Source: Phenylobacterium sp. Root1290 | Lineage (GTDB): Bacteria > Pseudomonadota > Alphaproteobacteria > Caulobacterales > Caulobacteraceae | DNA: 64,000 nucleotides | Direction of reading: 5' to 3' | Assembly: GCF_001425305.1 (NCBI RefSeq) | Contig: NZ_LMEE01000001.1 | Location: 196,645 to 260,644, forward strand | Shown: positions 1 through 8,579 of the stretch, one piece after another | How the letters are laid out: the number at the start of each line of letters is the position of its first letter | How positions within the stretch are numbered: position 1 is the first letter of the stretch | The notes under the pieces: generated by a model | What the model saw: the letters and a program-made list of their open reading frames with translations, nothing else | Told to the model about the DNA's origin: nothing | Databases searched by the model: none | Translations under genes and position numbers: made by a program

Positions 1-2
1 TG

Positions 3-251
3 GTCGACCGCGACAACGACAAGAACCCGGTCGTGTCGCTGCGTGAAATCGCCGACGACGTGGTGGACGCCGAAGAGCTGCGGGAAAACCTGATCGGCAC
101 GCTGCAGCGCGTCGACGAGCGTTCGGAAGCCGAGGAAGAGGCCGAAACCCTGGCCCTGCTGGCGGATCCGACCCACATGCAGATGAGCGAGCTGGAACTG
201 GTTCGCGCGCTTCAAAGCGACCGTGACGGCGGCCAGGAGGAGCGGTACTGA
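3..251 (+). CDS. rpoZ: RNA polymerase omega subunit, 3' part (5' end outside window)
   Basis: This is the C-terminal part of the omega subunit, which stabilises the beta-prime subunit and helps assemble RNA polymerase. The reading frame is open from base 3, and the residues before the first internal GTG (VDRDNDKNPVVSL) fit the family, so the true start lies left of the window. The tail is acidic (ERSEAEEEAE), typical of alphaproteobacterial RpoZ. Its stop codon (TGA, 249-251) sits directly before spoT, and an AGGAGG at 235-240 lies inside its last codons. The rpoZ-spoT order is widely conserved in proteobacteria. Confidence 0.88.
   Translation, partial: VDRDNDKNPVVSLREIADDVVDAEELRENLIGTLQRVDERSEAEEEAETLALLADPTHMQMSELELVRALQSDRDGGQEERY
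235..250 (+). promoter_or_regulatory. Strong Shine-Dalgarno and possible CTG start of spoT
   Basis: AGGAGG at 235-240 is followed after 7 nt by CTG at 248-250, which overlaps the rpoZ TGA (249-251) as CTGA. The CTG is in frame with spoT and the 33 intervening codons contain no stop. The geometry mimics the ATGA/GTGA translational coupling seen elsewhere in this window. CTG initiation is rare, so this is an inference. Confidence 0.4.
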
Positions 252-346
252 GCCCGGAAGGCGCAGAACCCCTCACCGTTACGGCGGCGCCTCAACAACC
301 GCCCGCCGATAAAATCGACGCGCCGGTCGCCAAGCAGCGGCCGAAG

Positions 347-2515
347 ATGCTTCGCCAGTACGAGCTGATCGAAAAGGTCCGCTCGTACGACCCCACCGCC
401 GACGAGGCGGTTCTGAACCGAGCCTATGTCTACGCCATGCGGATGCATGGGTCGCAGAAGCGGGCCTCGGGCGATCCCTACTTCGCACACCCGATCGAGG
501 TGGCGGGAATCCTGACCGACTATCGGTTGGACACCGCCACCATCGTCACCGCCCTGCTGCACGACGTGATCGAGGACACCCCGGTCACGCCCGATGACAT
601 CCGGGGCCTGTTCGGCCCCGAGATCACCGAGTTGGTCGAGGGCGTCACCAAGCTCACCAAGCTGGAACTCAACAGCGAGCGGACCAAGCAGGCCGAGAAC
701 CTGCGCAAGTTCATCCTGGCGATCTCGAAGGACGTGCGCGTCCTGATGGTCAAGCTGGCCGACCGCCTGCACAACATGCGGACGCTGCAGTACATCTCCA
801 GCCCCGCCAAGCGCGAGCGGATCGCGCGCGAGACCCTGGATATCTACGCGCCGCTGGCGCGCTCCATCGGCTGTCACCGGATCTGTTCGGAGCTGGAGGA
901 GCTGTGCTTCGAGCACTTGAACCCGGTGGCGCGCGACGCGATCGGGCGGCGGCTGGAAGCGCTGCGGGCCGAGCAGGGCGCGGCGGTCTCGATCGTCTCG
1001 GGCGAGATCGCGGCCCGTCTTGAGGCCGCCGGCATCCCGGCGCGGGTCTTCGGGCGGGAAAAGAACCCCTATTCGATCTGGCGCAAGTTGCAGCGCAAAT
1101 CGATTGGATTTTCTCAGCTTTCGGACATCTACGCCTTCCGGGTGATCGTCGATTCCGAGACTGATTGCTATGCCGCCCTGGGGGTCATCCACCGCGCCTG
1201 GCCGAGCGTGCCTGAGCGGTTCAAGGACTTCATCTCGACCCCCAAGCGCAACAACTACCGCTCGCTGCATACGACCGTGGTCGGGCCCAAGGGCATGCGG
1301 ATCGAGATGCAGATCCGTACCGAGACCATGGACCGCATCGCCGAGGACGGCGTGGCGGCGCACTGGCGTTACAAGAACTCGTCCTACGGCTTCGATCCCG
1401 AGGATCAAGCGGCGGGCGGCGGGCGCGACCCGCTGGTCAACCTGCGCCACCTAGTCCAGGTGCTGGAGCATGGCGGCGACGTCGAGGAACTGGTCGAGCA
1501 CGCCAAGCTCGAGATGTACCTCGACCAGGCGTTCGTGTTCACGCCGAAGGGAAAGCTGGTCAGCCTGCCGCGGGGCGCGATGCCGCTGGACTTCGCCTAT
1601 GCGGTCCACACGGACGTCGGCGACACCTGCATCGGTGTGAAGATCAACGGCGAACTGAAGCCGCTGCGCACGACGCTGCAGAACGGCGACGTGGTCGAGG
1701 TGATCCGCGGGCCCAAGCCTGTGGTGCCGCCGGACTGGCGCTCGCTGACCGTGACGGGGCGCGCGCGTTCTGCGATCCGGCGGCACATCCGCCAGACCGA
1801 ACGCGAGGAATTCGTTCGGCTGGGCCGCGCGACCGTGGACCAGACCTTCGAGCGGGCCGGCAAGTCGCGCAAGGACGTGCTGCTGAAGCCGTCGCTAGAG
1901 CGCTTCGCCGCGGCGACCGAGGACGACCTGTTCGAACTGGTCGGCCGCGGCCGCATTTCGCCGACCCAGGTGCTGGACGTGATCTTCCCAGGCCTCAAGG
2001 CGGCCGACCGCGAGGCCGCCGTGGCGACCCGGCGGATCGAGGGCGGCAAGGGCGCGCGGCTCTATGTGCGGGGCGGGGGGCTGACGCCCGGCGTGTCGCT
2101 GAACTTCGGCCAGTGCTGTACGCCGGTCCCGGGCGACCGCATCGTCGGAATCCTGGAGCCGGACGGCACAGGCCTGACGGTGCACACCATCGACTGCGCC
2201 CGTTTGGCTGAGTTCGAGGATCGCGAAGAGCTGTGGCGCGACCTGCAATGGACGCCGGAGGCCGAGCGCAACACCGTGACCCTGTCAAAGCTGACGGCCA
2301 CGATCCGCAACGCGCCGGGGGTGTTGGGTCAGGCCTGCACGGCGATCGGCGAGGCCGGCGGCAACATCGTCAACCTGCGCATGCACAGGCGACAGTCGGA
2401 CTTCTTCGATGTGGACTTCGACGTCGAGGTCAAGGATGCGCGGCACCTGACCAACATCGCGGCGGCGCTGCGGGCCTATCCCAGCATCGAGACCGTCGAC
2501 CGCGCCAAGGGGTAG
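347..2515 (+). CDS. spoT: Bifunctional (p)ppGpp synthetase/hydrolase SpoT (Rel/Spo homologue)
   Basis: It makes and degrades the stringent-response alarmone (p)ppGpp. Counting from the ATG at 347, the HD hydrolase domain is N-terminal (H48 in FAHPIEV; H72-D73 in LLHDVIEDT). The synthetase domain follows, with RFKDFIS and TPKRNNYRSLHTTV; the RxKD signature is typical of bifunctional enzymes. Then come a TGS domain (VFTPKGKLVSLPRGA) and a C-terminal ACT domain from about residue 645. The length of 722 aa suits the family. ATG 347 has no convincing ribosome-binding site, whereas AGGAGG (235-240) stands 7 nt before an in-frame CTG at 248 that overlaps the rpoZ stop, so the protein may start 33 codons earlier. 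No ATG, GTG or TTG occurs in frame between them. Confidence 0.95.
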   Translation: MLRQYELIEKVRSYDPTADEAVLNRAYVYAMRMHGSQKRASGDPYFAHPIEVAGILTDYRLDTATIVTALLHDVIEDTPVTPDDIRGLFGPEITELVEGVTKLTKLELNSERTKQAENLRKFILAISKDVRVLMVKLADRLHNMRTLQYISSPAKRERIARETLDIYAPLARSIGCHRICSELEELCFEHLNPVARDAIGRRLEALRAEQGAAVSIVSGEIAARLEAAGIPARVFGREKNPYSIWRKLQRKSIGFSQLSDIYAFRVIVDSETDCYAALGVIHRAWPSVPERFKDFISTPKRNNYRSLHTTVVGPKGMRIEMQIRTETMDRIAEDGVAAHWRYKNSSYGFDPEDQAAGGGRDPLVNLRHLVQVLEHGGDVEELVEHAKLEMYLDQAFVFTPKGKLVSLPRGAMPLDFAYAVHTDVGDTCIGVKINGELKPLRTTLQNGDVVEVIRGPKPVVPPDWRSLTVTGRARSAIRRHIRQTEREEFVRLGRATVDQTFERAGKSRKDVLLKPSLERFAAATEDDLFELVGRGRISPTQVLDVIFPGLKAADREAAVATRRIEGGKGARLYVRGGGLTPGVSLNFGQCCTPVPGDRIVGILEPDGTGLTVHTIDCARLAEFEDREELWRDLQWTPEAERNTVTLSKLTATIRNAPGVLGQACTAIGEAGGNIVNLRMHRRQSDFFDVDFDVEVKDARHLTNIAAALRAYPSIETVDRAKG

Positions 2516-2550
2516 GCGATGCTCCCGGCCAGGGAGCATCGCCCAACATT

Positions 2551-2988
2551 TCAGTGGATGGACTGCGAGTGTTCGCCGCCGGGGCGCACGATGCCGCCGA
2601 GCGCCTCACCGGTGCGCGAGGTCTGGCCGATCGAGGCCAGGTCGGCCAGTGACACAATGCCGATCAGGCGCTTGTCTCGATTGAGAACAGGGAGGCGGCG
2701 GACCTGGATGTCGCCCATGTTGCGCAGCACTGCGTCGCTGTCGTCGTCCTCGTAGCAGTATTTGACTTCGCGGCTCATCACTTCGGCCACCCTGGCCTCG
2801 GGCCCCTTGCCCTGCGCCACGCCGCGCACGCAGATGTCGCGATCGGTGATCATGCCGACGAGCCGGTCGCCGTCCGCGACGGGCAGCACGCCGGCGTCTA
2901 GGTCGGCCATCATGCGGGCCGCGTCGCGAAGGGTCTCCTGGGGGCTGGCCATCTTGACGCTGCGGGTCATGCAATCGCTGACTTTCAT
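2551..2988 (-). CDS. Tandem CBS-domain protein
   Basis: A small cytoplasmic protein of 145 aa made almost entirely of two CBS domains, which usually form a Bateman module binding adenine nucleotides. The first spans roughly residues 1-65 (DAGVLPVADGDRLVGMITDRDI), the second about 70-125 (RRLPVLNRDKRLIGIVSLADL). The ATG at 2988 (MKVSDCMT) is preferred because CGGAG lies 7 nt upstream and the family starts there; an ATG 18 codons further upstream is possible. There is no attached enzyme or transporter domain, so the regulated partner is unknown. It is transcribed towards spoT, converging with it. Confidence 0.85.
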   Translation of the reverse strand: MKVSDCMTRSVKMASPQETLRDAARMMADLDAGVLPVADGDRLVGMITDRDICVRGVAQGKGPEARVAEVMSREVKYCYEDDDSDAVLRNMGDIQVRRLPVLNRDKRLIGIVSLADLASIGQTSRTGEALGGIVRPGGEHSQSIH

Positions 2989-3106
2989 AGCGGAACTCCG
3001 TGCCTGGGGGATGACCGGCTTGCGTCCCGGCCTCTGCGGCAAACGGCCCGCAGGGCGGGGTGTTCCTAGGGTGAAGTCGCAGCGCGCGCTGGGCGCCAGA
3101 AACAGC

Positions 3107-3138
3107 GAAGCCCGGGGGTCGAGGACCCGCCGGGCTTC
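3107..3138. other. Strong hairpin, unassigned
   Basis: GAAGCCCGG (3107-3115) pairs with CCGGGCTTC (3130-3138). Inside it GGGTC (3116-3120) pairs with GACCC (3124-3128) around a GAG loop, leaving one bulged base. No T-run follows on either strand, so a classic intrinsic terminator is not supported. Confidence 0.45.
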
Positions 3139-3244
3139 AAGTCCGACTATCGTTTTCCATTGCTGGCTGATTTGTCGGGCTGGTTTTCGACATTCGTCTC
3201 CAACCGTCTAATCAACGGGCGACCCGCCGCCGTGGTTCCGCAAG

Positions 3245-3312
3245 GAAGAGAAAAAGTCCGGATCCGGCGGAAGCGAGAAAAGCCCAGAAGGCCGTGCGGC
3301 GCTTCTGGGCTT
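3245..3312 (-). terminator. Candidate double intrinsic terminator for a leftward transcript
   Basis: AAGCCCAGAAG (3280-3290) pairs perfectly with CTTCTGGGCTT (3302-3312), with an extra GCCG/CGGC pairing in the loop. Read leftwards the stem runs into TTTTCTC. Slightly further on, the CCGGATCCGG palindrome is followed by ACTTTTTCTC. No annotated gene ends here, which suggests a short unannotated leftward transcript beginning between about 3320 and 3470. Confidence 0.4.
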
Positions 3313-3471
3313 CGCGTCCGATCTGAATTTGCGTTTCGGGATCGGGCGATGTCCTGCGGACAGCTATCCAACCGATCAGTCGGCGCCTTGGTTCCCGGCT
3401 AGGTGGCGTTATGTATCGCGCGCCCGTTCTGCGGGCCTGACACGGCGCAGATTCTCCCATTTCATGGCGGC

Positions 3472-5199
3472 ATGCAAAAGCCGCTCGTCCTCGCCGCCCT
3501 GTTGCTCGCCTCCACCGCCAGCCAGGCGAAGTCGCCGCCGGCCTACGACGTGCTGATCCGCAACGCCGAGATCTATGACGGATCGGGCCAGGCGCCTTTC
3601 AAGGGCGAGGTCGCGATCTTCGAGGATCGGATCGCCTATGTGGGGCCCAAGGCTCCCGAGAGCGCTCGGACCGAGATCGACGCGGGCGGCAAGGCGGTGT
3701 CGCCGGGCTTCATCAACATGCTGTCCTGGGCGACGGAGAGCCTGATCGCCGACCCGCGAGGGCTGTCGGACCTCAAGCAGGGCGTGACTCTGGAGGTTAT
3801 GGGCGAGGGGACGTCGATGGGGCCGCTGAGCCCCGACATGAAGCGGCTGGAAACCCAGCGCATGGGCGACATCAAGTATGACATCGCCTGGACGAGCCTT
3901 GATGAATACCTCTCGTGGCTGACCAAGCGGGGCTCGGCGCTGAACGTTGCGTCCTTCGTCGGCGCGGCGACGGTGCGTGAGCACGTGCTGGGCGAGGGGG
4001 ATGTCGATCCGACGCCCGAGCAGCTGGCCGCCATGCGCAAGCTGGTGGTCGAGGCGATGCAGGATGGGGCGCTGGGGGTCGGCTCGTCGCTCATCTATGC
4101 GCCTGCGAGCTATGCGGAGACGCCTGAGCTGGTCGCCCTGGCGAGGGAGGCTGGGCGTTGCGGCGGCATCTATATCAGCCACATGCGGTCCGAAGCCGAC
4201 CGGCTGTTGGAGGCGATCGACGAACTGATCGCGATCTCCGAGCAATCAGGCGCGCCGGCTGAGATCTATCACCTGAAGCAGGCCGGCAAGGCGAACTGGG
4301 CCAAGCTGGAGCCGGCCATCGCCCGGATCGAGGCGGCGCGGGCGGCGGGTCACCGGATCACTGCCGATATGTATACCTACACCGCCGGCTCGACGGGTCT
4401 GGACGCGGCCATGCCGCCGTGGGTGCAGGCGGGCGGCGTTGAAACCTGGATCGGGCGGCTGAAGGACCCGGCGACACGGGCCAAGGTCATCGCCGAGATG
4501 CGGCAGGAGAAGCCGGACTTCGAGAACCTCTATCGCCACGCCGGGGCGGAGGGGACGCTGCTGGTCGGGTTCAAGAACCCGGCGATGAAGAGCCTGACGG
4601 GCAAGACGCTGGCGCAGGTGGCCAAGGCTCGCGGCGTGTCGCCCGAAGACGCGGCGATCGATCTGGTCATCGAGGACGGCAGCCGAGTCCAGGTGGTCTA
4701 CTTCCTGATGTCCGAGGAGAACGTCGCCCGGCAGACGGCGCTGCCTTGGATGAGTTTCGGATCGGATGCGTCCGCTCAGGCGCCGGAGGGCGTGTTCCTG
4801 AAGTCCAGCACCCATCCGCGCGCCTATGGCAACTTCGCGCGGCTGCTGGGCAAGTACGTGCGCGAGGACAAGACCACGACGCTGGCCGACGCGGTTCGAC
4901 GGCTGTCGGCGTTTCCAGCACAGAACCTGGGATTGAAGGACCGCGGGATGCTGAAGGCGGGCTACTACGCCGACTTGGTCGTGTTCGACCCGAAGACGGT
5001 CGGCGACGTCGGGACGTATGAACAGCCCAAGCAGTTCGCGGTGGGCGTGAGCGACGTCTTCGTCAACGGCAAGCAGGCGCTGAAGAACGGCGAGCCTACG
5101 GGGCAGTTGGCCGGGCAGGTGGTGCGCGGACGAGGCTGGAGCGGGTGGAGCGATGGCGGCTGCCGCGCCACCGCCAAGGATTGGAGCTGGGCATGGTGA
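3472..5199 (+). CDS. Secreted amidohydrolase of the D-aminoacylase-like family, atypical metal site
   Basis: A predicted exported protein of 575 aa. Residues 1-19 (MQKPLVLAALLLASTASQA) form a signal peptide, which is why the ATG at 3472 is chosen over the one at 3403. The overall pattern is that of N-acyl-D-amino-acid deacylases: YDVLIRNAEIYDGSG, then a barrel with SHMRSE (H237), YHLKQ (H267) and GSDAS (Asp), and a C-terminal DLVVFDPKTV strand. The usual GFIDxHxH is replaced by GFINMLSW (79-86), and the family's metal-bridging Cys segment reads VMGEGTS. Two classical ligand sites are therefore missing, and substrate and activity are uncertain. The last 15 or so residues (after VRGRGWSGW) look like read-through into the next gene, with which it overlaps by 7 nt. 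Confidence 0.8.
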   Translation: MQKPLVLAALLLASTASQAKSPPAYDVLIRNAEIYDGSGQAPFKGEVAIFEDRIAYVGPKAPESARTEIDAGGKAVSPGFINMLSWATESLIADPRGLSDLKQGVTLEVMGEGTSMGPLSPDMKRLETQRMGDIKYDIAWTSLDEYLSWLTKRGSALNVASFVGAATVREHVLGEGDVDPTPEQLAAMRKLVVEAMQDGALGVGSSLIYAPASYAETPELVALAREAGRCGGIYISHMRSEADRLLEAIDELIAISEQSGAPAEIYHLKQAGKANWAKLEPAIARIEAARAAGHRITADMYTYTAGSTGLDAAMPPWVQAGGVETWIGRLKDPATRAKVIAEMRQEKPDFENLYRHAGAEGTLLVGFKNPAMKSLTGKTLAQVAKARGVSPEDAAIDLVIEDGSRVQVVYFLMSEENVARQTALPWMSFGSDASAQAPEGVFLKSSTHPRAYGNFARLLGKYVREDKTTTLADAVRRLSAFPAQNLGLKDRGMLKAGYYADLVVFDPKTVGDVGTYEQPKQFAVGVSDVFVNGKQALKNGEPTGQLAGQVVRGRGWSGWSDGGCRATAKDWSWAW

Positions 5200-6458
5200 G
5201 CGTTAGCGAGCGGCGCAGGCTGGGCGAACGGCTGCACGCCTTCACCCAGGTGTTCGATCCGCCGCTTGGCGGCGGGCAGGGACCTAGCTTTGCGATCAAG
5301 GACCTGATCGACGTGGCCGGGGCGCCGACGGGCGGCGGCGGCGTCGTTCCGCTGGACCCCGCTCCGGCGCAGCACGCGGCGGTGGTGCAGCAGTTGCTGG
5401 ACGCCGGATATGTGGCTGTCGGCAAGACCCACACGGTGGAGCTGGCCTTCGGGGGATGGGGCACCAACCGCGCGGTCGGCGCGCCCTGGAATCCGTGGGA
5501 TGCGGCGGTGCACCGGGCGCCTGGCGGCTCGTCGAGCGGTTCGGCGGTGGCGGTGGCGAGCGGGCTTTGCGACGTGGCCCTGGGGACCGACACCGGCGGG
5601 TCGATCCGCATACCTGCCGCAGCCTGTGGGGTGGTGGGCCTGAAGCCTGGGCGAGGGCTGGTTTCCACCCGCGGCGTGCATGACCTTGCGCCCAGCCTCG
5701 ACACGGTCGGGCCGCTGGCGCGTTCGGTGGCGGACGCCGCGCGGGTGCTGCAGGTGATATCCGGTCCAGACGGAGCGGGCGCGATCCGGCCGCGATTCGA
5801 CGCCGAGGCGGCGCTGACGGCCGAGGTCCGCGGCTGGAGGGTCGCCGTGCTGCCGATGGAGGCGATGCCGACGATCGATCCGGACATCGCGGCGCTCTAT
5901 CGCTCAGCCATAGCCAAGCTGGCGGACCTCGGCGTGATCATCGAGACCGCGCGCACACCCCGCCCGTTCGCGGACTATTTCATCCCCAACGGCTGGCTGA
6001 TGGCCGCGGAAGGCTGGCGGGTTCGCGGCGGGCACATCGCCGTCAACGGCGAAGTCATGGACAGATGGGTGGTGAAGCGCTTCGAGGGCGGTCGAGACGT
6101 CACTGACGCCCAGCTGGCGCAGGCGCTGGCGCGGCGCGCGGCCGACCAGCGCGAGTTCCAGGACTGGATGGCGCCTTACGCGGCGCTGCTGTCGCCCACC
6201 GCGCCGATCCCCGCGCCGCCCATCGACACCGTCGACGAGACCGCATCGCCGTTCTCGGCCATGACCCGCGCCGGCAACTATCTGGACCTGCCGGCGGCCA
6301 GCGTGCCGATGGGGCTGACAGGCGAGGGCCTGCCCGCTGGGCTGCAGATCATGGGGCGAATGGCGGACGAGACTTCTGTCGTCGCCCTGGCGGCGGCGTT
6401 CGAGGCGGTGTCGGGGTGGAATGGGCGAGGGCCGGACCTGGGCGGCCTCGGCGCCTAG
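5193..6458 (+). CDS. Amidase-signature family protein
   Basis: A 421-aa amidase of the Ser-cisSer-Lys family, which hydrolyses amide bonds. The triad is visible: Lys36 in FAIKDLID, a Ser in GGSSSGS (111-117) and nucleophile Ser137 in TDTGGSIRIPA. The start is the ATG at 5193, preceded by GGAG and overlapping the upstream stop; an ATG at 5145 exists but would lie deep in the previous gene. The overlap suggests co-translation with the amidohydrolase and hence a shared role in degrading an acylated amino compound, but the substrate cannot be read from sequence. No signal peptide is seen. It converges on the GST gene 10 bp later. Confidence 0.9.
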   Translation: MVSVSERRRLGERLHAFTQVFDPPLGGGQGPSFAIKDLIDVAGAPTGGGGVVPLDPAPAQHAAVVQQLLDAGYVAVGKTHTVELAFGGWGTNRAVGAPWNPWDAAVHRAPGGSSSGSAVAVASGLCDVALGTDTGGSIRIPAAACGVVGLKPGRGLVSTRGVHDLAPSLDTVGPLARSVADAARVLQVISGPDGAGAIRPRFDAEAALTAEVRGWRVAVLPMEAMPTIDPDIAALYRSAIAKLADLGVIIETARTPRPFADYFIPNGWLMAAEGWRVRGGHIAVNGEVMDRWVVKRFEGGRDVTDAQLAQALARRAADQREFQDWMAPYAALLSPTAPIPAPPIDTVDETASPFSAMTRAGNYLDLPAASVPMGLTGEGLPAGLQIMGRMADETSVVALAAAFEAVSGWNGRGPDLGGLGA

Positions 6459-6468
6459 GGAGCCGCCA

Positions 6469-7161
6469 TCAGACCGCCTTGGCCGCCCGGTCGCGTGCGG
6501 TCTGCTGTTGGACCACGATGCCCTGACGGGTCTCGTCGAGAATGCGGGCGATGATCGGGTCGGTCTGGATCGCGCGCCAATAGGCGGCAAGACGGGGCAG
6601 GGCGAGCAGCGGGTCGGGCGTGCCGAACGCGCCAGGGATCCACTCGCAGGCCAAGATCAGTTGCGGAGCGATGGCGCCGTCAGCCTGGGTAAGGCCCTTG
6701 CCGACCGCATAGCCGTCCTCGCCGATGAAGTCTTCCAGATAGGCCAGGGCCTCGGCCAGCTTATCGACGGCCGCCTCGACTACCGCTGGGTCCCAGTGAC
6801 GGCGCGAACGTCCCGCCAGGGTGAACAGCGGGACCATGGCCATGACCACGTAGAAGTCACAGATGCGCGAGAGCAGCCGCATCTGCGCTCGCTCCCAGGG
6901 ATCGGACGGGCGAAGAGCCGGTTCGGGATAGGCGTCCTCAAGGTACTCGCAGATCACCTCGGACTCTGGCAGGGCCCGGCCGTCGTCGAGCACCAGGGTC
7001 GGCACCCGGCCGATCGGATTGACCTTGAGATACTCGGCCTTGGTTTCCTCCGACGCGCCGAAGCCGGGCGGGTGGATGATCTCGACCTCGATCCCCTTGG
7101 CGTAGAGCAGCAGCCGCACGCGGCTGGGGAACGGCGAGTCATAGGTCTGAAACAGCTTCAC
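6469..7161 (-). CDS. Glutathione S-transferase family protein
   Basis: A 230-aa cytosolic GST. The thioredoxin-like N-terminal domain starts VKLFQTYDSPFPSRVRLLL and carries the cis-Pro/ESEVI glutathione-site motif (VPTLVLDDG...LPESEVICEYLE). An all-helical C-terminal domain follows. The GTG at 7161 is chosen because GGGAGG lies just upstream and the family begins here; a longer frame would run into pyrE. It is divergent from pyrE with about 78 bp between them. The substrate class cannot be assigned. Confidence 0.87.
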   Translation of the reverse strand: MKLFQTYDSPFPSRVRLLLYAKGIEVEIIHPPGFGASEETKAEYLKVNPIGRVPTLVLDDGRALPESEVICEYLEDAYPEPALRPSDPWERAQMRLLSRICDFYVVMAMVPLFTLAGRSRRHWDPAVVEAAVDKLAEALAYLEDFIGEDGYAVGKGLTQADGAIAPQLILACEWIPGAFGTPDPLLALPRLAAYWRAIQTDPIIARILDETRQGIVVQQQTARDRAAKAV

Positions 7162-7239
7162 CGGTCCGTCCTCCCGACGCGAATTGGTCGATGACAGCAT
7201 GGCGGGCGTTCGGTAATCCGCAAAGCGAGGAGAGCCCAC

Positions 7240-7824
7240 ATGAACACTGAAGACGTCCTGGAAGAGTTCCGCGCCTCGGGCGCGCTGCGCGAAGGCCATT
7301 TCGTGCTGTCGAGCGGCCTGCACTCAGGGACGTTCCTGCAGAAGAACCTAGTGTTCCAGTATCCCGAGCGTACGGCGCGCCTCTGCAAGGCGCTGGCCGA
7401 GAAGATCAAGGAAGCTGTGGGCGAGGTCGACCTCTGCATTTCGCCGGCCGTCGGCGGCATCATTCCCGGCTACGAGACCGCGCGGCAACTGGGCGTGCCC
7501 TCGATGTACGTCGAGCGCGAGGGCGGCGAGTTCAAGCTGCGCCGGGCGTTCGAGATCCCGCCGGGCGCGCGGATCGCGATGGTCGAGGATATCGTCTCGA
7601 CCGGCCTGTCGTCGCGCGAGTGCGTGGAAGCCATCAAGAAGGCTGGTGGCAATGTGGTCGTCGCCGCCTGCATCGTCGACCGCTCCGGCGGCCGGGCCGA
7701 TCCGGGCGCGCCGTTCGTGGCCTTGGCGCGTCTGGACGTGCCGGCCTATCCGGCCGACCAACTGCCGCCGGAACTGGCGGCGATCCCGGTCGAGGACCCC
7801 GGCAGCCGGAGACTGAGCAAGTGA
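7240..7824 (+). CDS. pyrE: Orotate phosphoribosyltransferase
   Basis: It converts orotate and PRPP to orotidine 5'-phosphate in de novo pyrimidine synthesis. The PRPP-binding loop is clear at residues 114-126 ([13 protein letters not shown]), preceded by the flexible loop ERE...EFKLRR around 92-102. At 194 aa it matches the short PyrE family. The ATG at 7240 has GAGGAG upstream. Its stop overlaps the pdxJ start (GTGA), making it the first gene of a pyrE-pdxJ-acpS operon. Confidence 0.95.
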   Translation: MNTEDVLEEFRASGALREGHFVLSSGLHSGTFLQKNLVFQYPERTARLCKALAEKIKEAVGEVDLCISPAVGGIIPGYETARQLGVPSMYVEREGGEFKLRRAFEIPPGARIAMVEDIVSTGLSSRECVEAIKKAGGNVVVAACIVDRSGGRADPGAPFVALARLDVPAYPADQLPPELAAIPVEDPGSRRLSK

Positions 7825-8579
7825 GCAAGCTGCGGCTGGGCGTGAACATCGACCACGTGGCGACCATCCGGAACGCCCGTGGCGGCAGCTACCCAGATCC
7901 CGTGCGGGCGGCCGAACTGGCCATAGCCGCGGGCGCGGACGGCATCACCGCTCACCTGCGCGAGGACCGTCGGCACATCTCGGACGCCGACATCGAGGCG
8001 CTGGCGGCGATCACCCGCAAGCGCGGGCGGCCGCTCAATTTCGAGATGGCGGTGACGGACGAGATGGAAGCCATCGCCCTGGCTCACTTGCCGCATGCGG
8101 CGTGCCTGGTGCCCGAGCGGCGCGAAGAGCGCACGACGGAGGGCGGTCTCGACGTCATCGGAGGCCACAACCAAATCGCCCCGGTGGTGAATAGGCTGGT
8201 TGCAGCTGGGGTGAGGGTCTCGTGCTTCATTGACGCCGATCCGGCCCAGGCCGCTGCGGCCAAGAGCATGGGCGCGCAAGTGGTGGAGTTCCACACCGGC
8301 GCCTATTGCGACGCCGTGCGTGAGCGATCGCCTGACGCTCCCGGCCTGCTCGAAGGTTTGCGGGCAGCCGCGGCGGAAGCGGGCCGACTTGGCCTTGAAG
8401 TTCATGCCGGCCACGGCATCGACTACGAGACCGTCAAGCCGATCGCAGCGATCCCGGAAGTGATGGAGTTGAACATCGGCCATTTCCTGATCGGCGAGGC
8501 GATTTTCGTGGGGCTGTCGCCTGCGATCCAGCGCATGCGGGCCTTGATGGATGAAGCGCGCGCGGGGAAGGCGGCGTGA
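7821..8579 (+). CDS. pdxJ: Pyridoxine 5'-phosphate synthase
   Basis: It condenses 1-deoxyxylulose 5-phosphate with 3-amino-2-oxopropyl phosphate to give pyridoxine 5'-phosphate (vitamin B6). The TIM-barrel landmarks are present: [43 protein letters not shown] and [11 protein letters not shown]. The start is the GTG at 7821, which overlaps the pyrE TGA by 3 nt; the protein is 252 aa. The acpS start overlaps its own stop in the same way. The pdxJ-acpS pairing is common in proteobacteria. Confidence 0.96.
   Translation: MSKLRLGVNIDHVATIRNARGGSYPDPVRAAELAIAAGADGITAHLREDRRHISDADIEALAAITRKRGRPLNFEMAVTDEMEAIALAHLPHAACLVPERREERTTEGGLDVIGGHNQIAPVVNRLVAAGVRVSCFIDADPAQAAAAKSMGAQVVEFHTGAYCDAVRERSPDAPGLLEGLRAAAAEAGRLGLEVHAGHGIDYETVKPIAAIPEVMELNIGHFLIGEAIFVGLSPAIQRMRALMDEARAGKAA

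Larger units (their letters stand above)
2989..3471. other. Intergenic region (483 bp) without a convincing protein gene; several hairpins
   Basis: This lies between the divergent CBS-protein and amidohydrolase genes. Short open frames cross it, for example minus-strand 3212-3460, but they have no ribosome-binding site and unusual composition. It holds a strong hairpin at 3107-3138, an 11-bp perfect hairpin at 3280-3312 and a CCGGATCCGG palindrome at 3258-3267. The last two are each followed by a T-run when read leftwards. A small leftward RNA is possible. Confidence 0.5.

Noticed and set aside
3212..3460. Minus-strand frame of 82 codons with a hydrophobic stretch (AFWAFLASAGSGLFLFL)
   Set aside because: The hydrophobic part is produced by the hairpin and T-run sequences; no ribosome-binding site or family similarity was seen.
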